From Rhododendron vialii (Eukaryota; Streptophyta; Magnoliopsida; Ericales; Ericaceae), in contig NC_080557.1 in assembly GCF_030253575.1 (NCBI RefSeq), positions 17,867,501 to 17,931,500 of the forward strand: a stretch of 64,000 nt of DNA. The letters run 5' to 3'. Position numbers and translations under genes: made by a program. Of this stretch, positions 10,302-21,667 are shown in pieces; positions within the stretch are counted from its first letter, which is position 1; each line of letters opens with the position of its first letter. Under the pieces are notes generated by a model. The model saw nothing but the letters and a program-made list of their open reading frames with translations. It ran no database searches and was not told where the DNA came from.

Positions 10302-12803
10302 GCTTTGTTTTCTCCCTCCTCTATTTCTCCTCTTCTTTGTATTTTCCTCTCTTAATACGTAAGTGCCAAAGGTGGACGAAAAAAATCCTAAATGAATAGA
10401 CTAAGACTTTTGCCTCCACAAATTTTCACGCCAAAAATAAAAAGGTTAACCGTAAAAGGGAAGTTTCGTCCGTATGTAATAGTGTTAAGGAGGAAGTTAA
10501 CGTGGGGTTGGAAAAGTTAAAGGGATGTTAATGGGTGTTTGGAGTGAAAATGTGGCATAAGGAGAAGTGTGGGATAGAGGACTGGACAGGCAATTTCAGA
10601 CAGAAGATCTGGGTCTCGCGAAATAGGTTTTGTAGGAAGAGACCCGGTACAGTCCATGACACTGGATCCATGAAACTGTCCATGAAACAATCTTGATGGT
10701 CCAAATTCACTTTAAACAAGACTATCCAGATTGTTTCATGGACAGTTTGATGGATCCTATCATTTTTTATATAGGGACGAGCTGATTGGATGTGGGATGA
10801 GTTTTGGGTGGATTAAATATTAAGGGTGGATAAGATAGTAGGGGCCCAATTGGATTGAGGATTAGCGAGGTGGATAAGAATATCCGGGGGAATGAGGGCT
10901 TGATGAGACTTATTTCCTCTTATTTGGATAGCCAAATGGAACTCATCAGCCTTTTTCTCTAAACCAACCTAAGTCGGACTGGGGGTTTATTTTTTACCCA
11001 CCTTTTTACTAGGGGCAAAACTCATCCGCCCTAATTGTCATGACCTTTGCTCGTCCAAAGCCATTCAAGAAATAATCATCTTATAAGCAATAACCAAATG
11101 GACAAAACATAGATTCAATTGAAACAAACAAACTTACATTACCATATTATACAACAGATTATTTACATAAATTTTCTTGTTAACCTCTAAGAGTTGTGCC
11201 TTTTACATGTCTTACAAAATAATTACAAACATACAAGTCTCAAAAGTACAGCTTTACTATCTACGATAAAAGTACAAGTCTTCTACCTATAGTCTATCCA
11301 CACAAAAAGAGTCCACATTGACACTTTAATCTTCATCACTTAAAATGTGGAGAAAATACATAAGCTAAAGCTTGTATTAGTGACCAATATATAATTTACA
11401 AGCTTTCCATGGAAATGGTAAAAGACATTTCATAGAGATTCAATCATAGAAGCATAACTTTTATAAAGCACATTCTCCATAGTCTGTATAACTAGTGAAT
11501 AATGTTCGACTTCTTAGCATTACCCATAGCGTATATATGTCACGTAGTAGGGATGTCTTTACTAGATAGAAAAATATATCTACCTTTCATTGATTTTCAT
11601 GGAGTTCAACTCAAAGTATAAAACATGTTCAATAGAGCCTTGAATCGAAACATTGTATAAAATTCATGTAATTTAGGAATAAATCACTCATCTCGGTCCA
11701 CATGTTAACCCGAGCTTCCTATAACATTCAATCAAATGGAAACATGTTTAGACAATAATCAATGATCTTATTTATGCTCTATATAATATCATAAAAGTGT
11801 TTAAGTTCAATTCAACCCAAACTAAATCATAACTAATTCAATTGAGATTCAAAAAGAGCAAAAACCAGGACTTAAAGATAGCTAACTCACAAAAATATTC
11901 CCAAACAAATATTGGAAATCAAAACTCCAAATAGATTCATCCCAGGAAGACAAACCGATGATTATTTTTAACAGGAAATATCATAGGACAGTCCGACTTT
12001 GAAAAATCACAATAAAATCGTACTTTTAACATTTTCCAATGATTTTAGGGTCAAAAGTTGCAAAACAAGATGTACTTTAAAAGTTGTGAAGGAACCCATG
12101 TCAAATTTGAATCCTAAGGATGAAAAATTGAGAAAATACAGTTGGTTCGCGAATTTATCTAAAAACGGATTCCCTAGTTGCAACCCAGATTTTAAAAATT
12201 CACTATAAATTGAATTCTTAATGGTTTTGAGTGATTTCAGTGACAAAAAAACAAGCTTTGAGTCTACTTATATTGTAGGAAGGAACCAAAACCTAATTCG
12301 AAGTTTACGATTGAAAAATTACATAAAAATTGAGATCCACTGAACATCAACTTACCTAATACCTAACTTTATCTTGAATTCAACTATAAAAGACATGGAA
12401 TTTAATATTTAAGAGTGGAATTCAACTCAAGAATTATGAAATTCTATTGAAGAGAAGCATGAATTACCAAGTTGGAACTTTAATTGCAAATAACTAAGAG
12501 ATTCCCTAGGTATTCACCCTAATTAAAGGCCCAAGAGGTGTTTAGTGTTTGAGCTCTAGTCTCAAGATTTCTACCAATTTTTTCTTACAAAAGTACACAT
12601 AATCACTTGGATCTTCGATGGAGTTCAAATCATTTTATGGAGAAATGAGTATGAATGAAATAATATACGTACATTAACTGTAGCTGTTGAGAGGAGTAAA
12701 TAGCCCTCATCAAACTCAGTTATGTGATAATTGAGGACACCTTTGTTTTGTATATACACTGATCGATCCCACGTGGCTTTGGGGAAGATATCAAAAATGG
12801 ATT
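10302..12803. other. Intergenic, no gene seen
   Basis: Upstream side of the FAR1-like gene and AT-rich intergenic DNA. The only clear structure is the inverted repeat at 10664-10757. The short reading frames here have no recognisable domains, and the two near 12.0-12.2 kb overlap on opposite strands, as expected by chance. Confidence 0.6.
10664..10757. repeat. 30-bp inverted repeat (hairpin)
   Basis: The arms 10664-10693 and 10728-10757 are 30 nt each, complementary with one mismatch, and separated by 34 nt. Both arms begin or end with GGATCC and contain the core ACTGTCCATGAAACAAT. It could be a small foldback transposon remnant or a hairpin RNA. No flanking target duplication is obvious. 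Confidence 0.7.
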
Positions 12804-13060
12804 TGTAACACCCCGACCCGAAATTCATACGCAACTCGATTAAATGTAAACACAATATAGGAGCTGACACGTAAAATTATTTAGTTTTATTTCGGAATAA
12901 GAATTGGGAATATTTTCACATTTTGTAAGCATAAAAAGAAAATAATAATAATGATAATTAGACACTTTACTTAGAAGGTAACAAATATCATGAGTATATA
13001 TACAGTGGTACGTAATAACTTTGAAAAAAAAGAGAAGAAGAAAAAGAGAAAATTCTACTT
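12804..13060 (+). mobile_element. LTR-like 5' end fragment
   Basis: Begins TGTAACACCCCGACCCG, a terminus typical of plant LTRs, followed by AT-rich sequence. No matching other end or internal domain was found nearby, so only a fragment is called. The right boundary is arbitrary. Confidence 0.35.
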
Positions 13061-13097
13061 ATTTCTAGAGAAAGTAGGGTGCCATATCATAGATATA

Positions 13098-13305
13098 CTA
13101 CCGCTGTCTCAAAACGTTTGTCTGGTCCACAAAACGAGGACTCAAAAATAATACATTTCTTTCAAGAAAAAATTCAAATTTTTTTCATAAATTAAAAGAA
13201 CTCATCGATATCTTGTTGGAAAAAATTTAAATTTTTCTTGCAAAAATTACATTATTTTTACATCCCCGTTTTGCAAACCGGACAAACATTATGGGATGGA
13301 GGGAG
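13098..13305. mobile_element. Stowaway-like MITE (Tc1/Mariner)
   Basis: Inverted ends: the left end CTACCGCTGTCTCAAAACG pairs imperfectly with the reverse complement of the right end, which reads CTCCCTCCATCCCATAATG, the Stowaway consensus CTCCCTCCGTCCC. Both ends continue into matching CAAAACG sequence and the interior is AT-rich. TA precedes the left end; the right TA is lost. Length about 208 bp. Confidence 0.7.
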
Positions 13306-14091
13306 CTTGGATACCTCATAATTATAGCTTTGCCATGTAATATATATAGGCTTGCCACATTAAGCTTGGGATTATGACACTTCATAAGTTAGGTGTCAAG
13401 ATTATGGTAATTCAAGAAGCATATGAATAGAATTTTACCCCTTTCGATAAGTTTAAAGAGAAAAAGAAAATAGTTAGTGTTTTACCTACCAGCACTAATA
13501 CGGCAAAGGAAGGTTGGATTAATTGGTGTTAACAATAAGGTAAAAGAAGAGAAATAGAAGAAGGAAAGAGGGAGTGTTTCTGCCGTGCTTTATTTTTCAG
13601 CGTTGAGCTACCACCACGTCATCTGGAGTTTAGCAATGGTACGAATTAAGTCTTCACTACACTCACAAAGTTTCAAGGTGAGATACTTATACTTTAGTTA
13701 CATGAGTTTTCTTTACAAAAGTAGCATGATTTTATGTTGAGAAAATATTATAATTTTATTTAAGATATTCCATGGAAAACGAGGTGATAAATCTTTCAAG
13801 TTTAAGAATAGAAACACGTTAGACAAAGGTGATGACGTTGTAAAGTTTAAGCTTAGAGAATGAAAGCGGTCAGACAAAGGTGATGACCTATTGATGCATC
13901 CAGACAGTTGTTCCGAGTTTGGGGGACGCCTAAAAAGATACCATAACACAAAAGGGAGTTATACGGATGGAAAGAATGTGGCCTAGTGGCTAGTGACTTG
14001 ATCATTTCACTCAGCAAGAGAGATCGCTCCCCTACAGAAAGATTAAGCTGCTGAATGAACATCATAAGATTAATAGTTTCAAATTCCGTCT
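13306..14091. other. Intergenic, nothing recognised
   Basis: AT-rich sequence with several short overlapping frames on both strands and no domain or repeat I can name. Confidence 0.5.
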
Positions 14092-15041
14092 CAGAGACGG
14101 AGGTAAATGAAGGCTTATGGGGGCCATGGCCACCACGTGTTTTCTGGATTATTTATTTATTTATAAATATTGTACTCATGGTGCCTGGTGGTCCCCCAGG
14201 TTGGACTTTGAGAAAGAGACTAGAAACAACATGGGTGGCCCCCACTCTGAAACTAAAAACGTGTTTGAAGCCTAGAACAGTAGAACCAAAGACCACATGA
14301 GCCCCCACTTTGAAATTGTACCCTAGAATAAATTAGGGTTTTTTTAGCCGGCAAATACAATCGAGATGCTTGAACAGTTACAAAAAATAATTTAGGGCTT
14401 TACGCAGACGACCGGCTCTCTCTCTCACGATAAAGTAGGAGCACCCACCTCTGCTCTCTCTCAAGTCTCACCTCTGGCTTTGGAGTCTCTAGACCGCAGG
14501 TAATTCCCCCCCTCTCTCTTCCTTTGGAGTCTGGACCAGTTTGGATTTTAATATATTTGTATTAGTTGTATAAACTATAAAGCTCCGATCTTTGCAATAT
14601 TTTTATCAGAGCATTGAACTGGCTATCTCTCACATGTCGCACCTGATTTGTACTAAAAAAAGATATGTTTGTTTTGTATTTGTAGTTTATTGATATGAGA
14701 ATGGTGTCTACCATTGATGGGTATTTCAAAAAAAAAACTCCAAATTGTTCAATTTCAGAGGTCAATGCTGGTGAGATCTCATTGCTGGCTTCAACAACTA
14801 TCGATATGCCAACAATCGAAAAAATTGACATACCAGAGGAAAATGCTGGTGAGACTTCATCGCCAGCTTCTACTACTAGTATTGATATACCAATATTTGT
14901 TTTTTGTTTGTTAGATATTGTGTTTTGTATGTGGTGTTATTTAGACATTTGAATCCTTTAGATTCTCGAACCTTGAAATTTTAAATTTTTGTTGTTCATA
15001 GTTCGGCCCCCACGTGTACAAAATCCTTGTTCCGTCCCACG
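14092..15041 (+). mobile_element. Non-autonomous hAT-type element with remnant transposase exon
   Basis: The left end begins CAGAGACGGAGG and runs into ATGGGGGCCATGGCC. The right end, reverse-complemented, reads CGTGGGACGGAACAAGG and runs into GTGGGGGCCG. These imperfect terminal inverted repeats with GGGGGCC subterminal motifs are usual for plant hAT elements. Inside, the frame at 14695-14952 starts MRMVSTIDGYFKKKTPN, like the N-terminus of the ZMYM1/TTF-zinc-finger hAT transposases (M-x-x-x-F-K-R-K). The rest of the transposase is absent, so this is an internally deleted derivative. I could not see a matching 8-bp target duplication, so the exact ends are uncertain. Confidence 0.55.
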
Positions 15042-15542
15042 TAATTATTTATAATTACAAGCAAACAATCTTCATGATTTTGTAAGTAAATTAATAAGCT
15101 ATATATCGGTTGTAACTATAAATACTTGTACTAATAAACAGGTATGTATTGACGGAATCATTCTTGGTTGCATCGATCCCCTTCCTCGAGGAATGGTGGT
15201 TAGAAATGGTTGAAAAGTAGTCACTTGTGTTTTTCAGTCAAGTTCATGTTGAACCCATTTTTAACCCACCTTTTTTTTTTTTTTTGAAACGATTTTTAAC
15301 CCACCTAAATCCATATAAATATGGGTTGATATGGGTTCAACCCATACGTATCAACCCATTATATAATGTGGACGGATTGGGTTGGATTACAAGTGGGTGG
15401 CTTTGTACAGATTAATAAAAAAGGAGAATATGGGTTGAGATTACCACCTCTATTATTATATATTAAAGGAGTGTACATATAATTGAAATAAAATTGAACT
15501 CTCTCCTACATAGACATATATTACAACCAATGTTAAATGTAC
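15042..15542. other. Intergenic, low-complexity
   Basis: Contains repeated ATGGGTT/AACCCAT words (15300-15360) and poly-T. No gene or classifiable repeat. Confidence 0.5.
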
Positions 15543-15982
15543 TTAGGGGGTGTTCCAGTTTTGCTTCCGTTTTCCAAAGCAACTTTTGGTGTAATGAACA
15601 GTACCAAAACCGAATGGGCGTTCCACTTTCTTCCAAACGGTTGTTCCTTTTTAAAATGTTTATAGCCGTAATGACCATATTGCCCCTTATAAATTCCCCA
15701 GACGGCCCTCCGTCTTCTTTCTCTCTTCGTTGCCGCACAGAGCAGACGCACGCCCTCCCTCCCTCTTCTTCCCCAGACGCCCTCCCTCTTCTTTCCCTCT
15801 TCGTTGACGCACAGAGCAGACGCGCAGACGCCCTCCCTCCCTTTTCTTCCCCAGACGCCCTCCCTCTTCTTTGACGCCCAGAGCAGACGCCCTATTTCAA
15901 ACCCTCACCTCACTCATTTTTTGTCTCGCCCAAACGAGTAGAGAGAGACTCAGAGAGATCTCTACTTGAACAAAAACAGACA

Positions 15983-17116
15983 ATGGGTAAGCATTTCTGG
16001 ATGTATTTTCCCCTGTTTGCAAATCTAGATTTGGTTTGTTTTTCCGCCTGTTCACCTAATATGCATAGATTTGCATAAATGGTATGAATGATTTCATTTT
16101 TTCTTCGTGCTTTGACGTGAAGCTGGAACCTCTTTTGGGTCTTGTTACTTTCATTGTGCGCTTCATATGGTACCGGATTTGGGTTGTTTTAGGGTTTGTT
16201 TTTTTTTCCCCTTTAGTTTGTGACTTGTCAGTATGAGTTCTTTTGGCTCTGATTAGTGGCGATGTTATCGAAGATCAATATGTATTAGAATGTTGATGCC
16301 CTTGGCTTTGTATACATATACATCTGAATTTTCGAACGTATCTGAATTCAAGTTCATACATTAGGAAAGTTTTTGTTTCTGTAAAGCTATGAATTTGAGC
16401 TGTTTATCATATGTTGCATCTTGATTCCGACAAGATGTATATATTGGTCCTGATCAAGGAAACACATATGATTTTGAAGTTGGAGGTGTTGAATAGCATA
16501 CATAAAGCAAATGATCTTACGGGTTAGGTAGTAATTTTTTCACTAAATCCCAGGGTGGGGTGAATCGCATTCTAATTCTACAACTATAGGTTCGGATTGT
16601 TGCTCATCCCTAGCTTCCATACCTTGTTAGTCATTGCTTTTGAGTAGTTGGGTTTTGCATATTGATATGCTCAAGCTCATGGAAACAAGAAATATTCAGA
16701 TAGTACAGCACCATGTATATGCTGATCTACGGTTATAAAACATTTTGGTCTGACATCTGTTAAGTAAATTTGGTTTTTGTTTTGGGAATAATGTTAGGGG
16801 CTTACGCTTACTTTTCGGAGATATGGAGGAAGAAGCAATCAGATTTGATGAGGTGTCTGCTGAGGTGGAGGTGCTGGGAATATCGCCTGCTTCCTTCCAT
16901 CTTGCGTGTCAGACACCCTACTCATCCTGATAAAGCCAACAGATTGGGTTACAAGGCCAAGCAGGTATATGATGTGTTTTGATGTTCGCGTCCGATGTTT
17001 TCCGTTAACTCTTGTTAGTTATTTTAGTTTGTGGTTTTGCTGTTTGTTTTTTGTGGTGAGTTATTTCTTTATAAAAACACACCAAAAAAGAAGGCAAGGG
17101 CATAGCCTTCTTTTGT

Positions 17117-17148
<32 letters not shown>

Positions 17149-17850
17149 AGGGGGGTGTTCAAGCCTAAGGGGATAGCCTTGAACCCCATTGACACCAACA
17201 ATGAACAGATTGGTCATTTTCAGGCTTTAAATTTAATATGTGATTGTATCAAATATGGTGGTGGTCTACTTTCTACAATGCCTGTACCGGCTGTACGTGT
17301 CCTCTTAAGTATGTTTTGTTTTTAATTCTAATTCCTCCAGCTTTAGTGTACGTGGAATGCTTTATATGCCTGTACATATCTGATACACTCAAGTCTTACA
17401 TGTTTGCTCCAAAAGTTTGTGAGACAAAGTGACAAACTTGTATGTTGTACGACATTTTTGCGGAGCGTGTGGTAGTTTTTTTAATGCTTTACAGTTAAAG
17501 CAATGTCAACTTAATTGTGGTAATTGGTATTTCATGGTTCAAGCCGGCGTGGATTTTTCAGGTTCTCTTTGGAAGGATCTAAATATTCAGGCTCATGAAG
17601 TACATAGACCGTCTGACAAGCCTTTCATCTGAATTTCATTAGAAACCCAATTTTCCCTTGGCAAAAACGGGTGCTGATGGGGACTAGGGTGCTATATTCT
17701 TCCTTCTTTTTCTGGTGTTTTGAAACACTTCTTGTATGGCTACCGAAAGTAATTCTTTATTTAGGGCTATGTGATTTACCATGTCCGTGTAAGTCGTGGA
17801 GGGCGAAAGCGACCAGTTCCCAAGGTTCTCAACTCATAGTGGCTCAATGA
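15983..17850 (+). pseudogene. RPL15: RPL15 (ribosomal protein eL15) gene fragment with introns
   Basis: Exon 1 is ATG G (15983-15986) followed by GTAAGC. Exon 2 (16798-16964) encodes [16 protein letters not shown], then [13 protein letters not shown] and RLGYKAKQ, and ends at a GTATAT donor. Exon 3 (from 17765, after TTTAG) encodes GYVIYHVRVSRGGRKRPVPK. The exon 1 split after ATGG is, as I recall, the arrangement in plant RPL15 genes. After RPVPK the sequence jumps to VLNS-stop-WLNE, matching the later VLNSYWLNE segment, so about 50 residues are deleted and a stop is present. The C-terminal third is not found. Retained introns show it was copied as DNA, not as a retrocopy. It lies inside the Harbinger termini, and a pyrimidine-rich 5' leader is retained upstream. 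eL15 is a large-subunit ribosomal protein; this copy cannot make it. Confidence 0.8.
17120..17155. repeat. Poly-T/poly-G tract
   Basis: A T run is followed by an uninterrupted G run of about 18 bases in the second intron of the RPL15 fragment. The length may be unreliable in assembled sequence. Confidence 0.8.
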
Positions 17851-18521
17851 GGTTTGTACGAGAATCACTTGTGATTTCAGAAGGGATATGGCTTCATCCT
17901 AGAAGCCAGATGTGTTCGCCTACCGAACACTATTGAATGCTTGATTAAGGAGAGTGAGGCCTCTGGGGAATATATTCCTGTTGCGGGAGTGTAGTTGTGA
18001 TACAGGCTTCAAAGAAGCAAAAAAAACTAGGCATTCATGTACATTTTAGTGGGAGATTGTTCAGTAGATAGGCAAAGAATGTATCAACCTAATTCGGAGA
18101 TGGTTTCCAAGCCTATCTCCATGGATGGTTTATTCAGAGACATTTTTTCCATGGTTTTATCTTAGTTGTTACCACATTTGAGGCTTTTAACCACATTTGA
18201 GGTACTAATTTCTGTGATTTCGCGTAATGAACAACACCTTTTTCGCGCAATGAACAGTACTATACATAAGTTGTTTCTGCTAAAACGCAAAAAATCATTA
18301 CAGAACGTTTGGAATCCATCACTTTCTATGCAGTGTGTGCAGACGGAAACCGATAATAGTAGGGCGTCGGCTCCGGTGGACCAAATGTATTTCAAAGGAT
18401 TGAGTAGGAAGCAGGGAAAAAAATTTGCTTGACCATACCATGAATTTTTCAATAGTACAAACGATAGAATAACCCAAGTACAGGAGTGCTCTCCAGGAAA
18501 AGGGAATTAACACTCCTCAGG

Positions 18522-20626
18522 TCAATTTCTTCGTCGACGTTGTGGTTGTTCAGCACTTGCCCGATCGTTGTTCAAGGCTGTCATTATGCCGTGCCGCACG
18601 ACTTCCATGTCCAAAGTATTTGCAGACTGAGGATATAGGTAACCTTCAGTGTCCTCCTGCGCCGCATACGTGGGATCAATGTCTGGCAGATCCTGGAACA
18701 CGTACCTCTCGTCCGTCCAGATCGCTTCTTCCAATTCGTCATCGTGTATAGAATTCCGTATAATGTAGTTGTGTATTGCCATGGAAGCAATAACAAACAG
18801 CTTATGAATGCGAAGTGGATAAGTTGAGCTCTCCTTCATCATTCTCCACCGACTTTTCCACACCCCAAATGTCCGCTCAATTGCAGAACGAAGTGATGAG
18901 TGCTACCTATTAAAATATTCGTACGGATCCATATGCCGTTTTCGTGAACGCCTAAAGTCTTCTAGGTGGTACGTGTAGCCTTTGTATGGTGCGAGATATC
19001 CGTCGCTATTTGGATAGCCACTGTCCACCAAGTAGTATTTACCTGAATATGGCATGACCTTATTTCAAAGACGACACATCAAATGCCTACTGATGGGCAG
19101 AGCATGAGTTGGGGCTAATCACGTGTAAATATAATCAAAGCATTACTTGGTGGTAATTGTGCATTTCACAAAAAAATGTTAGGAAAAAAACTTGTAAATC
19201 TGGGACAACAACATTACCGTTTGGCGGATGGGGAAACATATTTTTGCCCCTGCCGTAAACACATTCTCTGAATACGTGGTAATCGTGCATCGATCCCTCC
19301 TATCCAGCTGAGGCAAATGTGAAGCAGAGATCAAAATCGCAAATGGCTATTATGTTCATCGTGTGGCCACCCTTGCGACCAAAATATTTTGTGGCATCTT
19401 TCGGCGGCGGGTTGCAAAATACATGCGTACCATCCATCGCCCCAATGCAATCCTGGGAATGATGTACATAACACATTAGTATACTGGGGTGACGTCAAAT
19501 ACTATATGGTTTTTTTTCTTAACATTACCAAAGTACGGCAAATTAATATATAGCCTTCTAACTTACCATGAAATGTCTATACTGAGGTCTATGTGACAAG
19601 TAAGAATGTGGGTGATTATCGCGCGGTTGAATCTCTTCTTTGGCCATACGCGTCACACAAACCAATACTTTATTGATTTGCCTTGAACAGGTAGCCTGCC
19701 CATGGTTTAATAACTCCCCCACGAGTTTTATGGAGCATCCACGCAATATGCATAAAAACATTGTGAGGCTCTCAAAAATTCCGATTGCATGTCTTCGTAT
19801 TGTGTGGAAGCCGTATTTGAAAACCAATTCCTCGCATAGCTTCACGAAAACTTCGCTTGTCATGGAGAAGTTCTCAGGACACCTTCTAGCATTTGGGCAA
19901 GTTAAGACTGACATCACCCAATCAAAACCGTTGTGTGTAGACGTATGGTACGGTATCCTCACAATCTCAACTGGGACGTATTGAAGTGCATGATTCTTAA
20001 GCATTTCAAGATATTGCACATCTTTCTCGTAGACAGCGTGTGCGACATGTTCAGGAACATCATCTTCATCTTCAAGGAACAAACTTTCGTCGGTTTCCAT
20101 GGGATCCTCCTCTTCCGTTTCACTTGCACCATATTCACCCCCATCTTCGGTACCTTCATTCTGAAACCCACCGCACTAATTGGACGAACTCCCGTGGCCA
20201 GTCCCACCGTAACGACTCCCATATTCAGTCTTTTCATTACAAAAGAGACCTACGTTTGACGTACTCCACAATGGAGCTCCACTACCAGCTCCTGACCAAA
20301 GAGAAGTTTGGTTGTCGTGAGGCATGGGAGAAGGTCTTACGGGGGCTTGCCCTCATGCCCCTCCCACGTCCAACGCTCGGTGACAACATGCTAGTATGTG
20401 TATGTTGTGAGGACTGCAAGAAGTTGGCTTCTTGTGCAGCCTGGTCGAAGTTTGGCTGGTCATAATAATGGGAGAAGTGTGGTTGTTCATAAGACTGCAA
20501 TAATTGTCGTCACGGTGAAACCTGTGAGAAGTTTTGCGAGAAGTTTTGCTCTTCTGAAGGCTGCAAGATGGCTTTGCGGGGGGTTGACCTAATTCCCTTA
20601 CCACGTCCACCTCCCGGTGACGACAT
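18522..20626 (-). pseudogene. PIF/Harbinger transposase (DDE_4, HARBI1/ALP1-like), broken
   Basis: The start is MSSPGGGRGKGIRSTPRK (ATG at 20626), a Gly/Ser/Gln-rich N-terminus containing an internal duplicate (MLSPSVGRGRGMRASPRK). METDESLFLEDEDD follows, then the helical region RIPYHTSTHNGFDWVMSVL, FESLTMFLCILRGCS and NHGQATCSRQINKVL (20100-19558). A GTAAGT-AG intron precedes the catalytic part: DCIGAMDGTHVFCNPPPKDA (first D, near 19430), YYLVDSGYPNSDGYLAPYKG (second D, near 19030), SAIERTFGVWKSRWRMM (E, near 18880), then LFVIASMAIHNYI and a C-terminal QRRRRN. All three DDE acidic residues can be read, but frameshifts and stops split the frame, especially before 20100 and around 18.9-19.3 kb, so it is probably inactive. 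It is transcribed away from the right terminus. Confidence 0.85.
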
Positions 20627-20963
20627 GCTTTGGAAAAAAACAACATAGTTGTTTAGGTACAAAAGTTCAGATTACAATAATGTGCCCGAACACATTTACA
20701 TAACTAGCAAACCCATGCATTCATCTGAAACACAGTAGAAGTCCCAAATATGACATCGATTTCTACAATATTACAAGGTCTTATGCAGTACGAGTATTAC
20801 AAAAAAACGTACATAGGAAAACACATAGTACAAGTGGGTTTGGATTACAAAAGTGGAGTTAACTTAATTCTTGTCTTTCATTTTAAAATTTAGTGCATAT
20901 TTGAACGCATTTGCATGGCTAAAGACTTTCGTTAAGTTAACTTTAACTTTTTAATCCAAACTT

Positions 20964-21667
20964 TTACAATGGCATACGCAGTAGGGCAACAAGTAGTAGG
21001 ACACAAATTACAATTCCAATAAGCATTAAGGTCCGGACGGCATTTTCTAAAGCTAACATGCATTGACTTAAGTTCTGGCCGTTGAAGTTGTAAGCTTCGG
21101 ATGACTTCGTGAAATGGAATGACCTATCATCTTGAGAATGGGCGACATTCGGAATACTTTCATTGCACCAACCATTCCACTCCCGGCAAGGCTACTCAGA
21201 AAATAAACAAATAAAAGGTCACAACAAAGATTGTTTAAGGGGGTGTTCCGCTTTTTAAAAAAAGTAACTTTTAGAAAAAGAAGGCAATTTTAAGCTCAAA
21301 AATCATGTTTACGTAAATAATTTTCCTACAATGGTGAACTTGTTTGATAGATCTCATTGAAATCTTTTAAATGGTGCAAAAAAATTAAAAAATTATTTTC
21401 CATTTTTATTATATTTGAGCTTTAAATGACCCTTTTTTTTTTCTTCTAAAAGTTCCTTTTTTGAGAAAGTGGAACACCCTTTAAATCATTTTCCTAAGTG
21501 AAGGTCACAAGAAGTGAGAGGCTTACAGGGTCACCAGGGCAGTCATAGTACCACTAGCCAGGGTGCTTTGCGCGGGAGCCAGATTTTCTTGGAATGTAAG
21601 GACCAACTCCATAAATGCATAGCCTTGTGGGCCATGTAGAGGTGGCATTGGACGCAGCGGAAGCCAT
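20964..21667 (-). pseudogene. GRF-type zinc finger + membrane-anchor ORF carried by the Harbinger element
   Basis: Two exons on the minus strand. Exon 1 (21667-21527) starts MASAASNATSTWPTRLCIYG and contains KHPG-stop-WYYDCPGDP, ending at GTAAGC. Exon 2 (21191-20964) begins PCREWNGWCNES and ends with a hydrophobic segment, TLMLIGIVICVLLLVALL, before the stop. The pattern C-x-x-G, then NPGRRFY-C replaced here by HPG-stop-WYYDC, then C-x-x-W fits the GRF zinc finger of plant At4g04775-like proteins, which also often end in a membrane helix. Joined, the exons give 122 residues with one in-frame stop. A related Harbinger MITE sits in its intron. Its position upstream of and parallel to the transposase suggests an accessory gene of the transposon, but capture from the host is possible. 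Confidence 0.6.
21238..21480. mobile_element. Harbinger-type MITE, 243 bp, TTA target duplication
   Basis: Ends AGGGGGTGTTCCGCTTTT and AAAGTGGAACACCCT are inverted repeats, flanked by TTA at 21235-21237 and 21481-21483. The termini match those of the surrounding 8.1-kb element, so it is a non-autonomous relative inserted into the intron of the GRF ORF. The core is AT-rich with a polypyrimidine stretch. A similar core occurs inverted at about 63025-63190. Confidence 0.85.

Noticed and set aside
15494-15874. 126-codon plus-strand frame near the Harbinger left end
   Set aside because: Crosses the transposon terminus and a CT-rich leader. Repeated LPPSSSPDALPLL reflects low-complexity DNA.
17120-17155. 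G-run as a G-quadruplex regulatory element
   Set aside because: A plain homopolymer in a pseudogene intron. Length uncertain and no supporting context.
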